In this document: piece after piece, positions 53,701 through 62,600 of the stretch
Layout of the letters: the number at the start of each line of letters is the position of its first letter
Position numbering within the stretch: position 1 is the stretch's first letter
Assembly: GCA_964023205.1 (NCBI GenBank)
Contig: OZ026833.1
Location: 40,331,137-40,395,136, forward strand
Direction: 5' to 3'
Origin: Lutraria lutraria
Taxonomy: Eukaryota; Mollusca; Bivalvia; Venerida; Mactridae
DNA: 64,000 nucleotides
Notes under the pieces: model-generated
Told to the model about the DNA's origin: nothing
What the model saw: the letters and a program-made list of their open reading frames with translations, nothing else
Database searches by the model: none
Program-made: the position numbers and the translations under genes

Positions 53701-56700
53701 ACATTGGTCATTCCAAACTTAAGTTATTGACCGGACATTCATTTTCTATTTTTAGTAACAGTGACCTTGATCCCATGGACCCAAAATACAATCCCAGGCT
53801 AGATTTTCATTCAAGGATGCTAAATACTAAGTTTAGTAAACATTGGTCATTCCAAACTTAAGTTATTGACCGGATACTAATTTTCTATTATTTTTTAGTA
53901 ACAGTGACCTTGATTCCACGGACCCCAAATACAATCCCGGGCTAGATTTTCATTCAAGGATGCTAAATACCAAGTTTAGTCAACATTGGTCATTCCAAAC
54001 TTAAGTTATTGACCGGACACTGATTTTCTTTTTTTAGCAACAGTGACCTTGACCTTGATCCCATGGACACCAAATACAATCCCAGGCTAGATTTTCATTC
54101 AAGGATGCTAAATACCAAGTTTAGTCAACATTGGTCATTCCAAACTTAAGTTATTGACCGGACACTGATTTTCTATTTTTAGCAACAGTGACCTTGACCT
54201 TGATCCCATAAACCCCAAATACAATCCCAGGCTAGGTTTTCATTCAAGGATCCTACATACCAAGTTTAGTCAAATTTATTCAATCAGAACTTAAGTTATT
54301 GACCGGACACCGCCTGTTTGACACCCGCCCGCCCACCTGCCCGCCATTTTTGGCATTCTAATATCTTTGTGAAAACCTGGTTAATAAACCATCTTCAGAT
54401 AGTAATTAGTATGAAATAAATACAGCAACTTCATTAATTTGAAATCTAAAATTTAACTAGAGTGCAAAATTTCACAAAATACGCCCGTCTAAACGATTTG
54501 GGATACCATGTCAGAGTGGCAAATTATATATCTTTTTTTAAATAAGCAACATTTTATAAATATGACATGTAGCACCATAAACATTTTCATCGAAATCCAG
54601 ACAGCCTTGTGATCTGAGAAATATAAACACTTCCAGCACACTTCATTTTTAGTAAATTTTCGATGTATCAAGGGGCATAACTGAAAGTGCCTTGGGCAAT
54701 TATGCTGGTTATCGAACTTGACCAGTAACTTGTGCACAGAAATGTATTTACATAGTTTGATGAAGATCAATCGGTTATTATGATGAATGTATAAAACGCA
54801 CATATTGACATATAGTGAACCAGTTTTTGACCCTAAATAATCCATATTGGAAGTTGACCTAGATATCATGTAGAATGCAACTTCTGACCCAAGTTTGGTG
54901 AAGATCTGATGTACAACTCGGACAACATGTTGAATGTTTAAATTGCACTTAGTGACCCCATGATCTAGTTTTTGACCCGGCATGACCCATAGTCGAACTA
55001 GACATAGATATCATCTAGATGCAACTTCTGACCAAGTTTGGTGAGGATCAGATGATTACTATTTGAATTAGAATCCAGACAACATGTTGAATTTTTAAAA
55101 TGCACTTAGTGACCCTATGACCTAGTTTTTGACCTGGCATGACCAATATTCGAACTTGACCTAGATATCGACTAGATGCAACTTCTGACCAAGTTTGGTG
55201 AAGATCGGAAGAATACTATTTGAATTAGAGTCTGGAGAACATGTTGAATGTTTAAAATGCACTTAGTCAGTTAGTGACCCTATCACCTAGTTTTTGTACT
55301 CTATTTGAATTAGATATCATACAAGTAACATAATTCAGAAACTTAATTATACTTACAAAACAATCACATAGTACTCCATCAGTACCAAACTACAGTCATT
55401 TAAATTTGAAAAAAAAACACGTAAATATCCTTCCGTTTAACTGTTTTAATGAGCCATTATAATTAAAAGCATACCAACTGTACTTCTCCCATTAAAATTA
55501 CACAATCTATCTTAAAACATATACATGCATATACAAATTATTGTTAACTATGCAATTATGTAATCAATTATCCAGCTAACTGCATGGTAGATTTAAATGG
55601 CCTCTTTGCTAAGTACTCATTAAAGGGACATGCCCTGGAACTGAAGTGTCCCGAATAGATATCTAATTGGTATCATTTAAATGCCTTAATCAATTAATGA
55701 AAGCCCTGTAAAATATTTAAGAAATATACCGCAAGATTACTTAAAATATGCATTTCAAGATTAACAAGTCTGCCGATTTCGGCTTCAGAAAGTATTCGTC
55801 ATTTTCACAACTTGACCCTTTCGGGATCTGTCAAAACCGAAAACATCGTGCAAAAATGTCAACAAACTGTGAAATGTTAAGTAGTGCTCATGTTATGTTC
55901 ATTTTTGTGACATAAAGCTTAACTATTGATCAGTTATAGGTAAATATCACTGTTTTGCAGCGTGAAAGGCAGCGCCTATGCTCAGTTAAAATCTCAGATG
56001 AATCGGAAAGATCGTTGTCGTCAATAAAAGGCTGACAGCCTTTTATTCAAACCGACATACAAATACCGACCCCGGCTGACCAATATTCAACCTTGTCCCA
56101 CATTATCATTGAGGCAAACATTTTGACAAGGTTTAGTGAAATAAATCAAAACTGTAACATCTACAGTGTCAACAAAGTTTTTCTAAGATTTGACCTGGTG
56201 ACCTAGTTACTGACCCCAGATGACCCATATCTGTACTTGACGTTTATATCATTAAAACAAACGATTTGACGAAGATTGGTGAAGATCCAATTATAACTGT
56301 CAAATCTACAGTGTTAACATGGTTTTTCATAAGATTTAACCCATGTTCGAACTCGTCCAAGATATTATAAAGACAAACATTCTGACAAGGTTTCATGATC
56401 ATCCAATCAAAACATTGACTTCTAAAGTGTTCACAAAGTTTTCCCTTATTTGGCCGTGGTGACCTAGTTTTTCACCCAAAATGGCCAAATATCAAACTAG
56501 TCCAAGATTTAGTTGATATTAACCCAGTTTTGCTAAAATTGAGCTAAATATGTGGCCCCTAGTGTGTTCACAAAACAGTAAAAAATTAAAGCACATCTAA
56601 TAAGATTTATTATACAGCAATATTCTCATATGTAAAACAAATGTACCGGTATTACACTTTGCTGTCGGAGTTTGTGATGTTGAGTAGAAAAATATTGCTA

Positions 56701-58384
56701 CTCTAACAACTACTATAAGTATCAATTATTTCATTTATACTGCATTTTTAAGTTAAAAGACTTGCCATACAAAATTGCCAAGTTATCTTAAAAAGTGTCT
56801 GCATAAGGGAGATACAGCCCGGACAAGGTCTATAATGCTCATTTTTGACGTTTGACCTCTATGTGAGACCTTGACCTTTTGGCTAGGGACCTGGATTTTA
56901 CGCACTGCACACCATCTCATGGTGATTAACAATTATGCCAAGTTATTTTAAAAAGTGTCTGCATAAGGGAGATACAGCCTGGACAAGGATCTGGACAGAC
57001 ACACTAACCAACTAACTAACTAATTAACATACAGACACGCAACCGCCATTGTGGCGACTATGTCGAGCTCATCGCAAGCAGGCTCGACAATAAATGAAGA
57101 AATTTCTAAAGCTACATACAAATGATTAGTTACAGTAGAGCAATGATTTTCTATAGTAGCAAGTACATTTTTTAAATTTAATGTTTATTTAATGTGCATA
57201 CACAAGCTAGAACCAAGAGGCAATTATATAACAAATAAAGAGCCACGTTTGGACTGGGGCATTTATATAATCTGCCAAGTCATTCTAATACCTCGATCTA
57301 CAGGTAAATCACAATGTAAATCAAATTAGAAAATCATTCATAATTGTCCAAACAATTTCCATGAACAATAAGCTTCCCTTAAATCAGGGGTGTCATAAAG
57401 CCAAATTAAAAATCCTAAAAATCATACACGGACCATTTTTGTGAAACTAGACTTAGAGGCCTTCACTTTGTTTCTAAACTAAAGTTTGCATTGAGAAAAT
57501 CCCTTTGAGCAGATTAAATCGACTATAACTTTGTCATTTCTCGAAATATTTTCATCAATTAACTTTTATTTTGCTCAGGAATTCTGGATAAACCCGGAAT
57601 ATTGTCGCCCCTGTAAATGTAAATAAAAAGTTTTTTTTTTTTTGGGGGGGGGTTACTTACCAAGTAATGGGGGCAGATAGTTCACATTAGCCTCTACATG
57701 TGAATCTAAAAATAGAATTACGTCTCCAGTGGCATGTTTGGCCCCTAAAATTCTGGTCCTGATAAGACCTTCACGTTTTTCAGCATGAATTACTTTCACT
57801 TTATTCCCAAAATGTTCCTTCATGTAGTTATCGAGTTCATCTTTTAAGAATTCTAAAATAAGATAAAAGAAATAAATGACAAAACCAGAACCAATTAGTC
57901 ATTTAAAAACTGTTAGAATAGAATTATTATTCCATGTTTTCTTTTCCTTTTAGCGTGGTTTTTAGTGATAGTCAGAAAATAAGTTATAGTACCCCCTTAA
58001 ATTCTATTTGTATTGTGAATATTCGCCAAATTTTCCCCTTTTTTCAGCACCCAGTATCTTCCCAAATTAAAAACAACAACTCTGCATTGGATAAAACAAG
58101 GGGCAACTAAATAATAGGGTAAGGACATATGTTTAAACACAGACAAATAGGAGCAATGAACTTATATTGTTTTACTTCTGTCAGAGGGGAATAAACTACT
58201 TATCTAAAGGAACTTACTTTTAGTGCTATAATCATCCACAAGAATGACTTCATGTAACAATTCAGGAGGTGCTCGGTTAATTACGCTGTATGTCAGACGT
58301 AATAATGTGGTCCAGTGTTCATTATGGAATGGTACAACAATACTACAGTTAGGCAGTTTGTTCCAATACTTCATGGTTTTGCAG
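41595..58384 (-). CDS. GALNT10: Polypeptide N-acetylgalactosaminyltransferase, GALNT10-like (5'-partial)
   Basis: Transfers GalNAc from UDP-GalNAc to Ser/Thr of proteins in the Golgi, starting mucin-type O-glycans. Exons, minus strand: 58384-58218, 57852-57661, 52609-52432, 49287-49170, 47396-47286, 46361-46140, then 45034-44927 and/or 43765-43655, then 42351-42208 and 41759-41595. All junctions are GT-AG and phases agree throughout. Landmarks in order: [24 protein letters not shown], the metal-binding DSH of [71 protein letters not shown], then the ricin-type lectin repeats (CIDT, CFDV, CLDC). Subfamily GALNT10 is chosen from KDIRP, YHPIS.QCLDC and the short C-terminus. The transmembrane anchor and stem are missing from what I can find. 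Enzyme class is certain; the exact orthologue is likely. Confidence 0.93.
41948..42092. mobile_element. MITE, 'ctgtggaatcattaatttt' family, left-deleted
   Basis: Enters at 'tcatttcgtggggacatgaa' and keeps the right end aaaattaatgattccacag before TA. The left terminal repeat is lost. In the GALNT intron before the last-but-one exon. Confidence 0.75.
42208..42351 (-). CDS. GALNT10: GALNT10-like exon: lectin beta repeat
   Basis: The acceptor is gatttttag and the donor gtaagt. There are 48 codons in phase 0-0: [20 protein letters not shown], then a segment ending [15 protein letters not shown]. The usual QxW of the ricin fold is QRF here. KDIRP is shared with vertebrate GALNT10. Confidence 0.94.
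42530..42805 (-). mobile_element. tRNA-headed SINE, minus strand, third copy
   Basis: The B-box on minus, gattcgggttcaattcccag, is at about 42745-42726. The body contains 'ttttcctggactatattcta' as in the copy at 5400-5690. The head end carries 'caggccgtggcc'-like remnants. In a GALNT intron. Confidence 0.6.
43655..43765 (-). CDS. GALNT10: GALNT10-like lectin alpha-repeat exon, copy 2 (duplicate)
   Basis: The acceptor is tttgtttaacag and the donor gtatac. There are 37 codons in phase 0-0, beginning [20 protein letters not shown] and ending [13 protein letters not shown]. It shares CIDTK.R, the second Cys spacing, D and the GG..Q ending with copy 1, but the middle differs. Splice sites and frame are intact, so it looks functional. 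It is likely a mutually exclusive alternative to copy 1; inclusion of both would also keep the frame. Confidence 0.88.
44927..45034 (-). CDS. GALNT10: GALNT10-like lectin alpha-repeat exon, copy 1
   Basis: The acceptor is gactttacag and the donor gtaaca. There are 36 codons in phase 0-0, beginning [14 protein letters not shown] and ending [12 protein letters not shown]. It follows the linker HGE with the spacing expected for the lectin alpha repeat (CIDT). It is homologous, position by position, to the exon at 43655-43765; one of the two alone gives a normal-length lectin domain. Confidence 0.9.
45103..45284. mobile_element. MITE, 'cagtgcaacctct' family
   Basis: Starts agtgtaaccttcatgattgg and ends ctgttgtatggaggttgcac-tgta. 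Internal 'aacaacagccacctcctta' pairs with the 3' half. Confidence 0.7.
45742..45946. mobile_element. MITE, 'ctgtggaatcattaatttt' family, full length
   Basis: Ends ctgtattttcatttattttc and aaaattaatgattcaacag, flanked by TA. Interior identical in plan to 38563-38769. Open frames on both strands (45763-45951, 45750-46043) arise from the palindrome and are not genes. Confidence 0.85.
46140..46361 (-). CDS. GALNT10: GALNT10-like exon: end of catalytic domain and linker
   Basis: The acceptor is ttttcctacag and the donor gtatgt. There are 74 codons in phase 0-0: [20 protein letters not shown], then a segment ending [20 protein letters not shown] and [16 protein letters not shown] is a family motif; the YPPVEPP stretch is the linker to the lectin domain. 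Confidence 0.96.
47286..47396 (-). CDS. GALNT10: GALNT10-like exon: WQCGG...[10 protein letters not shown]
   Basis: The acceptor is tctatacag and the donor gtaaga. There are 37 codons in phase 0-0: [20 protein letters not shown], then [27 protein letters not shown] is a hallmark near the acceptor-binding loop. Confidence 0.95.
47442..47710. mobile_element. MITE, 'caggggtgtcaatag' family
   Basis: Starts caggggtgtcaatagagcta and ends cttaattttgtcacccctga. In the GALNT intron just before the 43-bp satellite. Confidence 0.8.
48120..49040 (-). mobile_element. tRNA-like SINE head hosting the 43-bp satellite
   Basis: On the minus strand the right flank gaccacaacacattgattga enters the satellite unit, and the last unit continues into ctgctgtgggttcgtacccc, a B-box with paired T-arm. 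Removing 19 repeat units leaves a plausible tRNA-like head of about 90 bases. Inference from one locus. Confidence 0.5.
48158..49017. repeat. 43-bp satellite, 20 copies
   Basis: The unit is gccagtactcattagataag-gtgtagtcttatcaatcaaagag. Copies differ only at two places (catt/caat and gagg/gaag/gaga). Each has the inverted pair GATAAG…CTTATC around a 7-base loop. Lies in the GALNT intron between 47396 and 49170. Confidence 0.98.
49170..49287 (-). CDS. GALNT10: GALNT10-like exon: Gal/GalNAc-transferase motif
   Basis: The acceptor is gcttttccag and the donor gtatgc. It encodes [20 protein letters not shown] followed by [18 protein letters not shown], the signature shared by galactosyl- and GalNAc-transferases. 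It ends at a codon boundary. Confidence 0.96.
50051..51160 (+). pseudogene. Tc1/mariner transposase relic
   Basis: Starts [20 protein letters not shown], then after a 106-bp interruption [20 protein letters not shown] (helix-turn-helix), then [20 protein letters not shown] (first catalytic Asp), [24 protein letters not shown] (second Asp), [18 protein letters not shown] (Glu) and a C-terminus [14 protein letters not shown]. The reading frame is broken by two frameshifts (near 50420 and 50680) and a stop at about 50630, so it is dead. Terminal repeats could not be found. It lies in a GALNT intron on the opposite strand. Confidence 0.92.
51191..52061. mobile_element. Non-autonomous hAT-type element
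   Basis: Ends TAGGGCTGTCCCAATA and, complemented, TCGGGCTGTGCTGATA. It is flanked by the 8-bp direct repeat acccctac (51183-51190 and 52062-52069), the hAT target size. Subterminal regions carry repeated CGTATCG motifs: one left and five in 51980-52045. No transposase frame. It landed about 20 bp after the Tc1 relic. Confidence 0.85.
52432..52609 (-). CDS. GALNT10: GALNT10-like exon: catalytic domain, VCPFIDVID / GAFDWEF
   Basis: The acceptor is tgttttttcag and the donor gttagt, a weaker donor. It encodes [20 protein letters not shown], then [20 protein letters not shown]. The frame stays open past the donor, but splitting at GC|gttagt makes Ala with the next exon and restores the family sequence PF-A-SPVMAGG. 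Confidence 0.93.
52760..54320. repeat. 138-bp satellite, about 11 copies
   Basis: The unit is marked by ccccaaatacaatcccaggc, aaataccaagtttagtcaac and aagttattgaccggacactg. Spacing of the marker is 138-144 bp; longer units contain an extra 'ttatt' near the TTTTTAG. The array ends in gacacccgcccgcccacctg. Most units have gtgaccttgatccc or gtgaccttcacccc. In the GALNT intron between 52609 and 57661. Confidence 0.97.
54321..55340. repeat. Tandem repeat of about 176 bp, eroded
   Basis: Phrases 'gatgcaacttctgaccaagt', 'atgttgaatgtttaaaatgc' and 'gacctagtttttgacc' recur three times between 54840 and 55300. A 164-codon frame on the minus strand (54489-54983) runs through it and is not a gene. Confidence 0.7.
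55610..56046. mobile_element. Unclassified interspersed element
   Basis: Begins attaaagggacatgccctgg, resembling the end of the element at 58567. Contains the 11-bp-arm hairpin aataaaaggct-gac-agccttttatt at its right edge (about 56020-56045). No coding frame. Confidence 0.45.
56060..57095. repeat. Bivalve-type repeat mosaic
   Basis: The first part repeats 'gacccatatctgtacttgac' / 'cccatgttcgaactcgtcca'. The second part has 'ttaaaaagtgtctgcataag' with 'ggagatacagcc' twice (56790 and 56950) and ends in the hairpin gtcgagc…gctcgac (about 57060-57090). Confidence 0.65.
57385..57613. mobile_element. MITE, 'caggggtgtcaatag' family
   Basis: Starts caggggtgtcataaagccaa and ends acccggaatattgtcgcccc-tg. 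In a GALNT intron, 48 bp before the donor of exon 57661-57852. Confidence 0.75.
57661..57852 (-). CDS. GALNT10: GALNT10-like exon: UDP-sugar and metal site (DSH)
   Basis: The acceptor is ttattttag and the donor gtaagt. It encodes [20 protein letters not shown] and then [17 protein letters not shown]. Asp and His of DSH are the family's Mn-binding residues. The exon ends with one base (G) that joins AC of the next exon to make Asp. Confidence 0.95.
58218..58384 (-). CDS. GALNT10: GALNT10-like exon: start of GT-A fold (first exon seen)
   Basis: The acceptor is ctctttag and the donor gtaagt. The exon begins with the third base of a codon, then [20 protein letters not shown], and ends VDDYSTK plus one base. 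The leading Cys and [12 protein letters not shown] fit the start of the catalytic domain, so at least one upstream exon must exist. Confidence 0.93.
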
Positions 58385-58457
58385 CTAAAGAGAAAAATAC
58401 AGTTAGGCAATTAGCAAGATTTACATTTGTAGTCAGGATACAGTCAATTTTACAATA

Positions 58458-59001
58458 CAGTCAAACCTGTGTTTGGGAGCCTCTTTTGATTATGGGCCAT
58501 CTATGGAATAAAGGCCATTCTTTTTAAAAAAACGTTATTGATCATTTAGGACAAAATGACTCGAGATTAAAGGGGCATACCCTACAACTTGGTGCATCTA
58601 GAATCAAGGCAAAATGATGATGAATTAGAAGCGTGTAAAGAAAAAAAGCCGATGAAGAAAATTTCAGCCAAATTCATCCAATTAAAAATAAAATCACAAA
58701 AAATATTAGTTTCCATAAAAGATCGGAAACTCTTTGGAATTTGTTGTACAATTTTTGGGTGCAAGTGTTTTATTATTCATAGCTATGATTTTTGCGGCTA
58801 GTACCTAAACTAGTCATTTTATGACCCAAGTTCTTCTTGCAATTATCCATTATATATTGTTTTTACATTTACATTTAACACATTTTTACACTTTCACAGA
58901 ATGTTTGTCAGTTGTAGGGTATGCCCCTTTAAGCCCATCTGTCTATAAAGGCCACATGTTATCTTTCACAAGGGTGACCTTTGTTCACAAGTCAGACTAT
59001 A
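58458..59001. mobile_element. MITE ('cagtcaaacctg' family) split by a nested element
   Basis: The left part (58458-58566) starts cagtcaaacctgtgtttggg and has tggaataaaggccattcttt. The right part (58933-59001) has tgtctataaaggccacatgt and a decayed end cacaagtcagactat. The element at 58567-58932 lies between. Confidence 0.6.
58567..58932. mobile_element. 366-bp MITE with 23-bp perfect ends and TTAA borders
   Basis: Left end ttaaaggggcataccctaca-act; the right end is its exact complement. TTAA at both outer edges suggests a TTAA target duplication, as in piggyBac-type elements. No transposase. Small open frames inside are chance. Confidence 0.85.
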
Positions 59002-59159
59002 CATTTTTGTACATTAATTAAACTAACTATAGGATTGCAGAAAACGAAGCAATATTTCTATAATTTGAAGGTAGATGATAATAAAAATAATTAACTTTGT
59101 GTATTTGCATGGCAAGATTATATTAACAGACACTATATACACAGACTTTATTTTACTTC

Positions 59160-59690
59160 AAATTGAATTAGCATTATTGTATGGCGACAGGAGTCGCCGT
59201 ACACTCTGGAATGCTTATTTTTAAGTGGCAATGCAAAATCGCAACTTCTTGCACCGAAGCAGATTACTGATAGTGCCTGAAATATCCGCAATGGTCATCA
59301 CGTGATATAAACAAAACAGAAATAGAGCGAGGTCACGTGTTACTCACACCAACTAGTGTTAGCTTGATGACGCAGTCGCTATTTATAGTCTAAGAATGGA
59401 GCGAATCACGTGACATTCACCGAATGCTAGTAGCTGTTTAATATCGTTGTCGTCTCGTCAATGTCAATCACCTATAAATTACTAGAAACGTGTCAATATT
59501 TCAATAAAAGTGGTTTCAGTCGACTGAGAATTTGACTCTGCCTGGTGCGCTACAACGAGAACTAGTTTAGTATTTATATGGGCACTGTGACGACAGGGTT
59601 CGACATTAAGGCAGGTCCGAACGACAATCAATAGCTTACTGGTCCAGTCTAGTGCATCTTGCTATTTGGTAGCCCGAATGGTCGTGCTCT
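59160..59690. promoter_or_regulatory. Candidate regulatory region with three TCACGTG boxes
   Basis: Less AT-rich than its flanks. It contains atcacgtgat (59297-59306), gtcacgtgtt (59332-59341) and atcacgtgac (59405-59414), plus tgatgacgcagtcgc (about 59368-59382) and the hairpin ggcgac-agga-gtcgcc near 59183. It lies 0.8-1.3 kb upstream of the first GALNT exon seen. It could be an alternative promoter, an intronic enhancer, or chance. Its right end has 'attaaggcaggtccgaac' fragments of a repeat. Confidence 0.35.
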
Positions 59691-62600
59691 TGAAAATGCA
59701 GCTGAAACTCTTTATGTCAAAGGACTTAGGAAAAATTGTTCGATCTAAATGAACTTCGATGTATAAATTATTAGAGAAATTTGCAGTGTTTATTACATTT
59801 TGGAGCGATCGTCGGCGTGTTGTAATAATCATTTAATCGTGTTATAAGATACGGAACACGGTATTTATACGTTTCAATGTATTTATTTTAGCAACATGTC
59901 GCAAATAAACAAAACATTATAAACATATTCACACAGACTAATTTTATAATAGCGACATTGACTTGTTTACGCAATTGTCATTAATTAAGTATCGATTTCG
60001 GAGCTCAATACAAAAAATGTCCGATCAGGTGAGAAATGATGACTTAATTGGTTCGACATAGACGGTCACTTTATGGTTTGATATAGATGGTCACTTTACA
60101 GTTGAAAATCTATGTTTGGGACCGTTATACCAGGTTTTTACGACAACGTACCCTCAGACAACGGAGTATATTATTTTTGGAGACTTTATTTAAATATTTT
60201 AAATGCATTCCAGCAGATATTGCAACGTCTGATACATCGAGATGATAGTTTCCCCTGATTTTAATTTTAGGGTGGAAACAGGGACTACATATAGAGTACC
60301 TCATGAATTGTAGAACCATATGACCAGATTCATGAGATTCATAAAACATCAACGGCTTGTATTTTTGATGGGTAGATGATCACTTTAGTTTCGGGATCAG
60401 TTAAGTCAAAATAACAAATTTGTTTGATCTGAAACTTTGCACATCCTGATAAAAAATGTTACATAGGCCACATTCTAGTATTGAATTGCCGGATGCGATT
60501 TTGCGCCATACAAACATTTAACTTGTATCCTATCAACTACTTTTTAATTGCTACAGACTAGACGACACTTATACATACCAGAGTATCATAAATATCAAAT
60601 TAAGGCAGATCAAATGGTATACACTGTATTGATCAATGTAAACTTCTTTTCAGTATAATCAATCATTTCAATTATACAACATTAGAATTTTTAAAGTGTT
60701 TGCATGGGTAATTGTTGCAACACATTATATAACTGTATCACTGAGTGTATTTTTAAATCATTTAGGTTTGATACCAATTCATACGGATTTTGATTTTCAT
60801 ATTCATTTGTCAATTGAGAGGACTATCACAGGATAGAAACTTGAATAACAGGATTTTATACCGACATTTAATAACAATAGAAACATGACCAACCACCAAG
60901 CAAATTCAGACTAATAATTAGTATTATTAATACTTATACAGTAATAGACTCAAATTTCATTACACATTTTTGCATTTTGTTTAGTTTTACATTTCAAACT
61001 TTCACATCACAGGTCTTTCTATAAGTTTGTGGCCAACATGCAGGCCCAAAGGCCACCTATATAGACTAACAGGCATGCTAGGGAGGGGGATTTAAACAAT
61101 TTTCCAACTAAATTTTGCTAAATCAGTTGGTGGCTGATGTTATTAAGAATACTGCATCAAAACTACCATATATTGAAAACAGGAGGAAATTGCCAGGACT
61201 GACAAACAATTTCAAACCCAAGTAGCTTTCAAATCATCACATATCGAATTTTCCAATTCAACTTTATTTGCTAATAACAAATGTTCATATTAAAATGGCA
61301 GACATAGAATTAACATTTAAAAACAAAAGCAACCTTTATTATGCCACCCCATGTATGATATGCCTTAGTGTTATATTCCATCTATAAGTATAATCATAGG
61401 GCTTAAATTAAAATTAAGTTTGTTTGCCCTTTACCGACCGACCTGAAAAAATCATGCCTACTCAAAACATTTTATTGCAAAATCTGGGTGAACTTCATAT
61501 ATACAAATTATATATACAATTCTATGTAATAACTGAGCTAACATAAATTAGAAATCAGCTTAAGGCAATGCATTGAAGCTAGTAAGATGAAAAAAAAAGA
61601 TAAAGAAAAAAAATAAGGAAACCACCTGCCAACAAGCCATGGTATGTGTACAGTACTTGTATGTAAATTATGAGCCATATACAATCAGTGATAACAAATT
61701 AGCCTACAGTTATGTATGTTGACATTTTTAATTAAAATGTCAGTAGTGATTAAACAGCTGCATAGTAAAATTAATGTAAGAACCAGGCCTTTTTTGTTGT
61801 TTTCAGGAACAAGCATCAGGTCCCCTTTGAAAGGGGAAATTTGTAGTGTGAATTCAGGAATTTTTGAAAACCAACAAACTCTCTTTAGGTAGCATCATAA
61901 ATGATTTTTTTAATCAAGGGGGAAATTTTCTCTCAGTGGGAAATATATGCATACTTTTTTACTTGGGAGCGAGGCCCAATACCGAACCTTGAAATGACCT
62001 AAAAATGGAATCTTTCAGCAACTACTGTAGAATGGTCAATTTAAATTTTAATAGTAACACATGCATGTTCATGTCAGTATAATTAAAACTGCTTAATTGA
62101 TATTCCAATATCAAAGGCCTGAATGCCTGAAATGAGAAGAATTTTGTGATGCAGGGATATCTTTGAGTCGATACAAAATTTAAAACTGTATCAATAATTC
62201 TGTTCGAAACGATGACCTAGTACTGTTTATTTAATCAAATATTAAAGATCATATTTCCTGTTTAACCATTTACTTCATAGCCCCAGCCCCTAGTCAATAT
62301 ACATAATGTATACTGATAGTGGATTAATTAGATAAACTTGGTACACTGTCTTCATACAGGTTATTGGGAACTGCTACTGTTTAATAGTAAATATAAAAGT
62401 TGTTCATTACTTAATAACCTTTTTATGGTGTCATCTTTGTAACTGTGGGATAAATTTTAAAAGAAATAAAGGGGAACAAAAATTGCAAAAAAAATCCCTG
62501 TAAGTTTATTTTTGTTTTTTTTCTGATTTTTTTCTATTGACACATCACTTCATTGTAATGCTATATACTGGTTTTATGATTTCTGAATTATGCCAAATTG

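Noticed and set aside
54489..54983. 164-codon open frame on the minus strand
   Set aside because: It lies wholly in a tandem repeat of about 176 bp, has no domain resemblance, and is explained by the repeat's low stop density.
58582..59021. Several 60-70-codon frames on both strands
   Set aside because: They lie in the nested MITE pair and show no protein family features.
59662..59832. Minus-strand frame of 57 codons containing NNLYIEVHLDRTIFP, slightly like the GALNT stem before the catalytic domain
   Set aside because: No PD.RHP motif follows, and the donor aagtcc is poor. The frame has its own ATG and stop, and the resemblance is a few residues. Chance is likelier.
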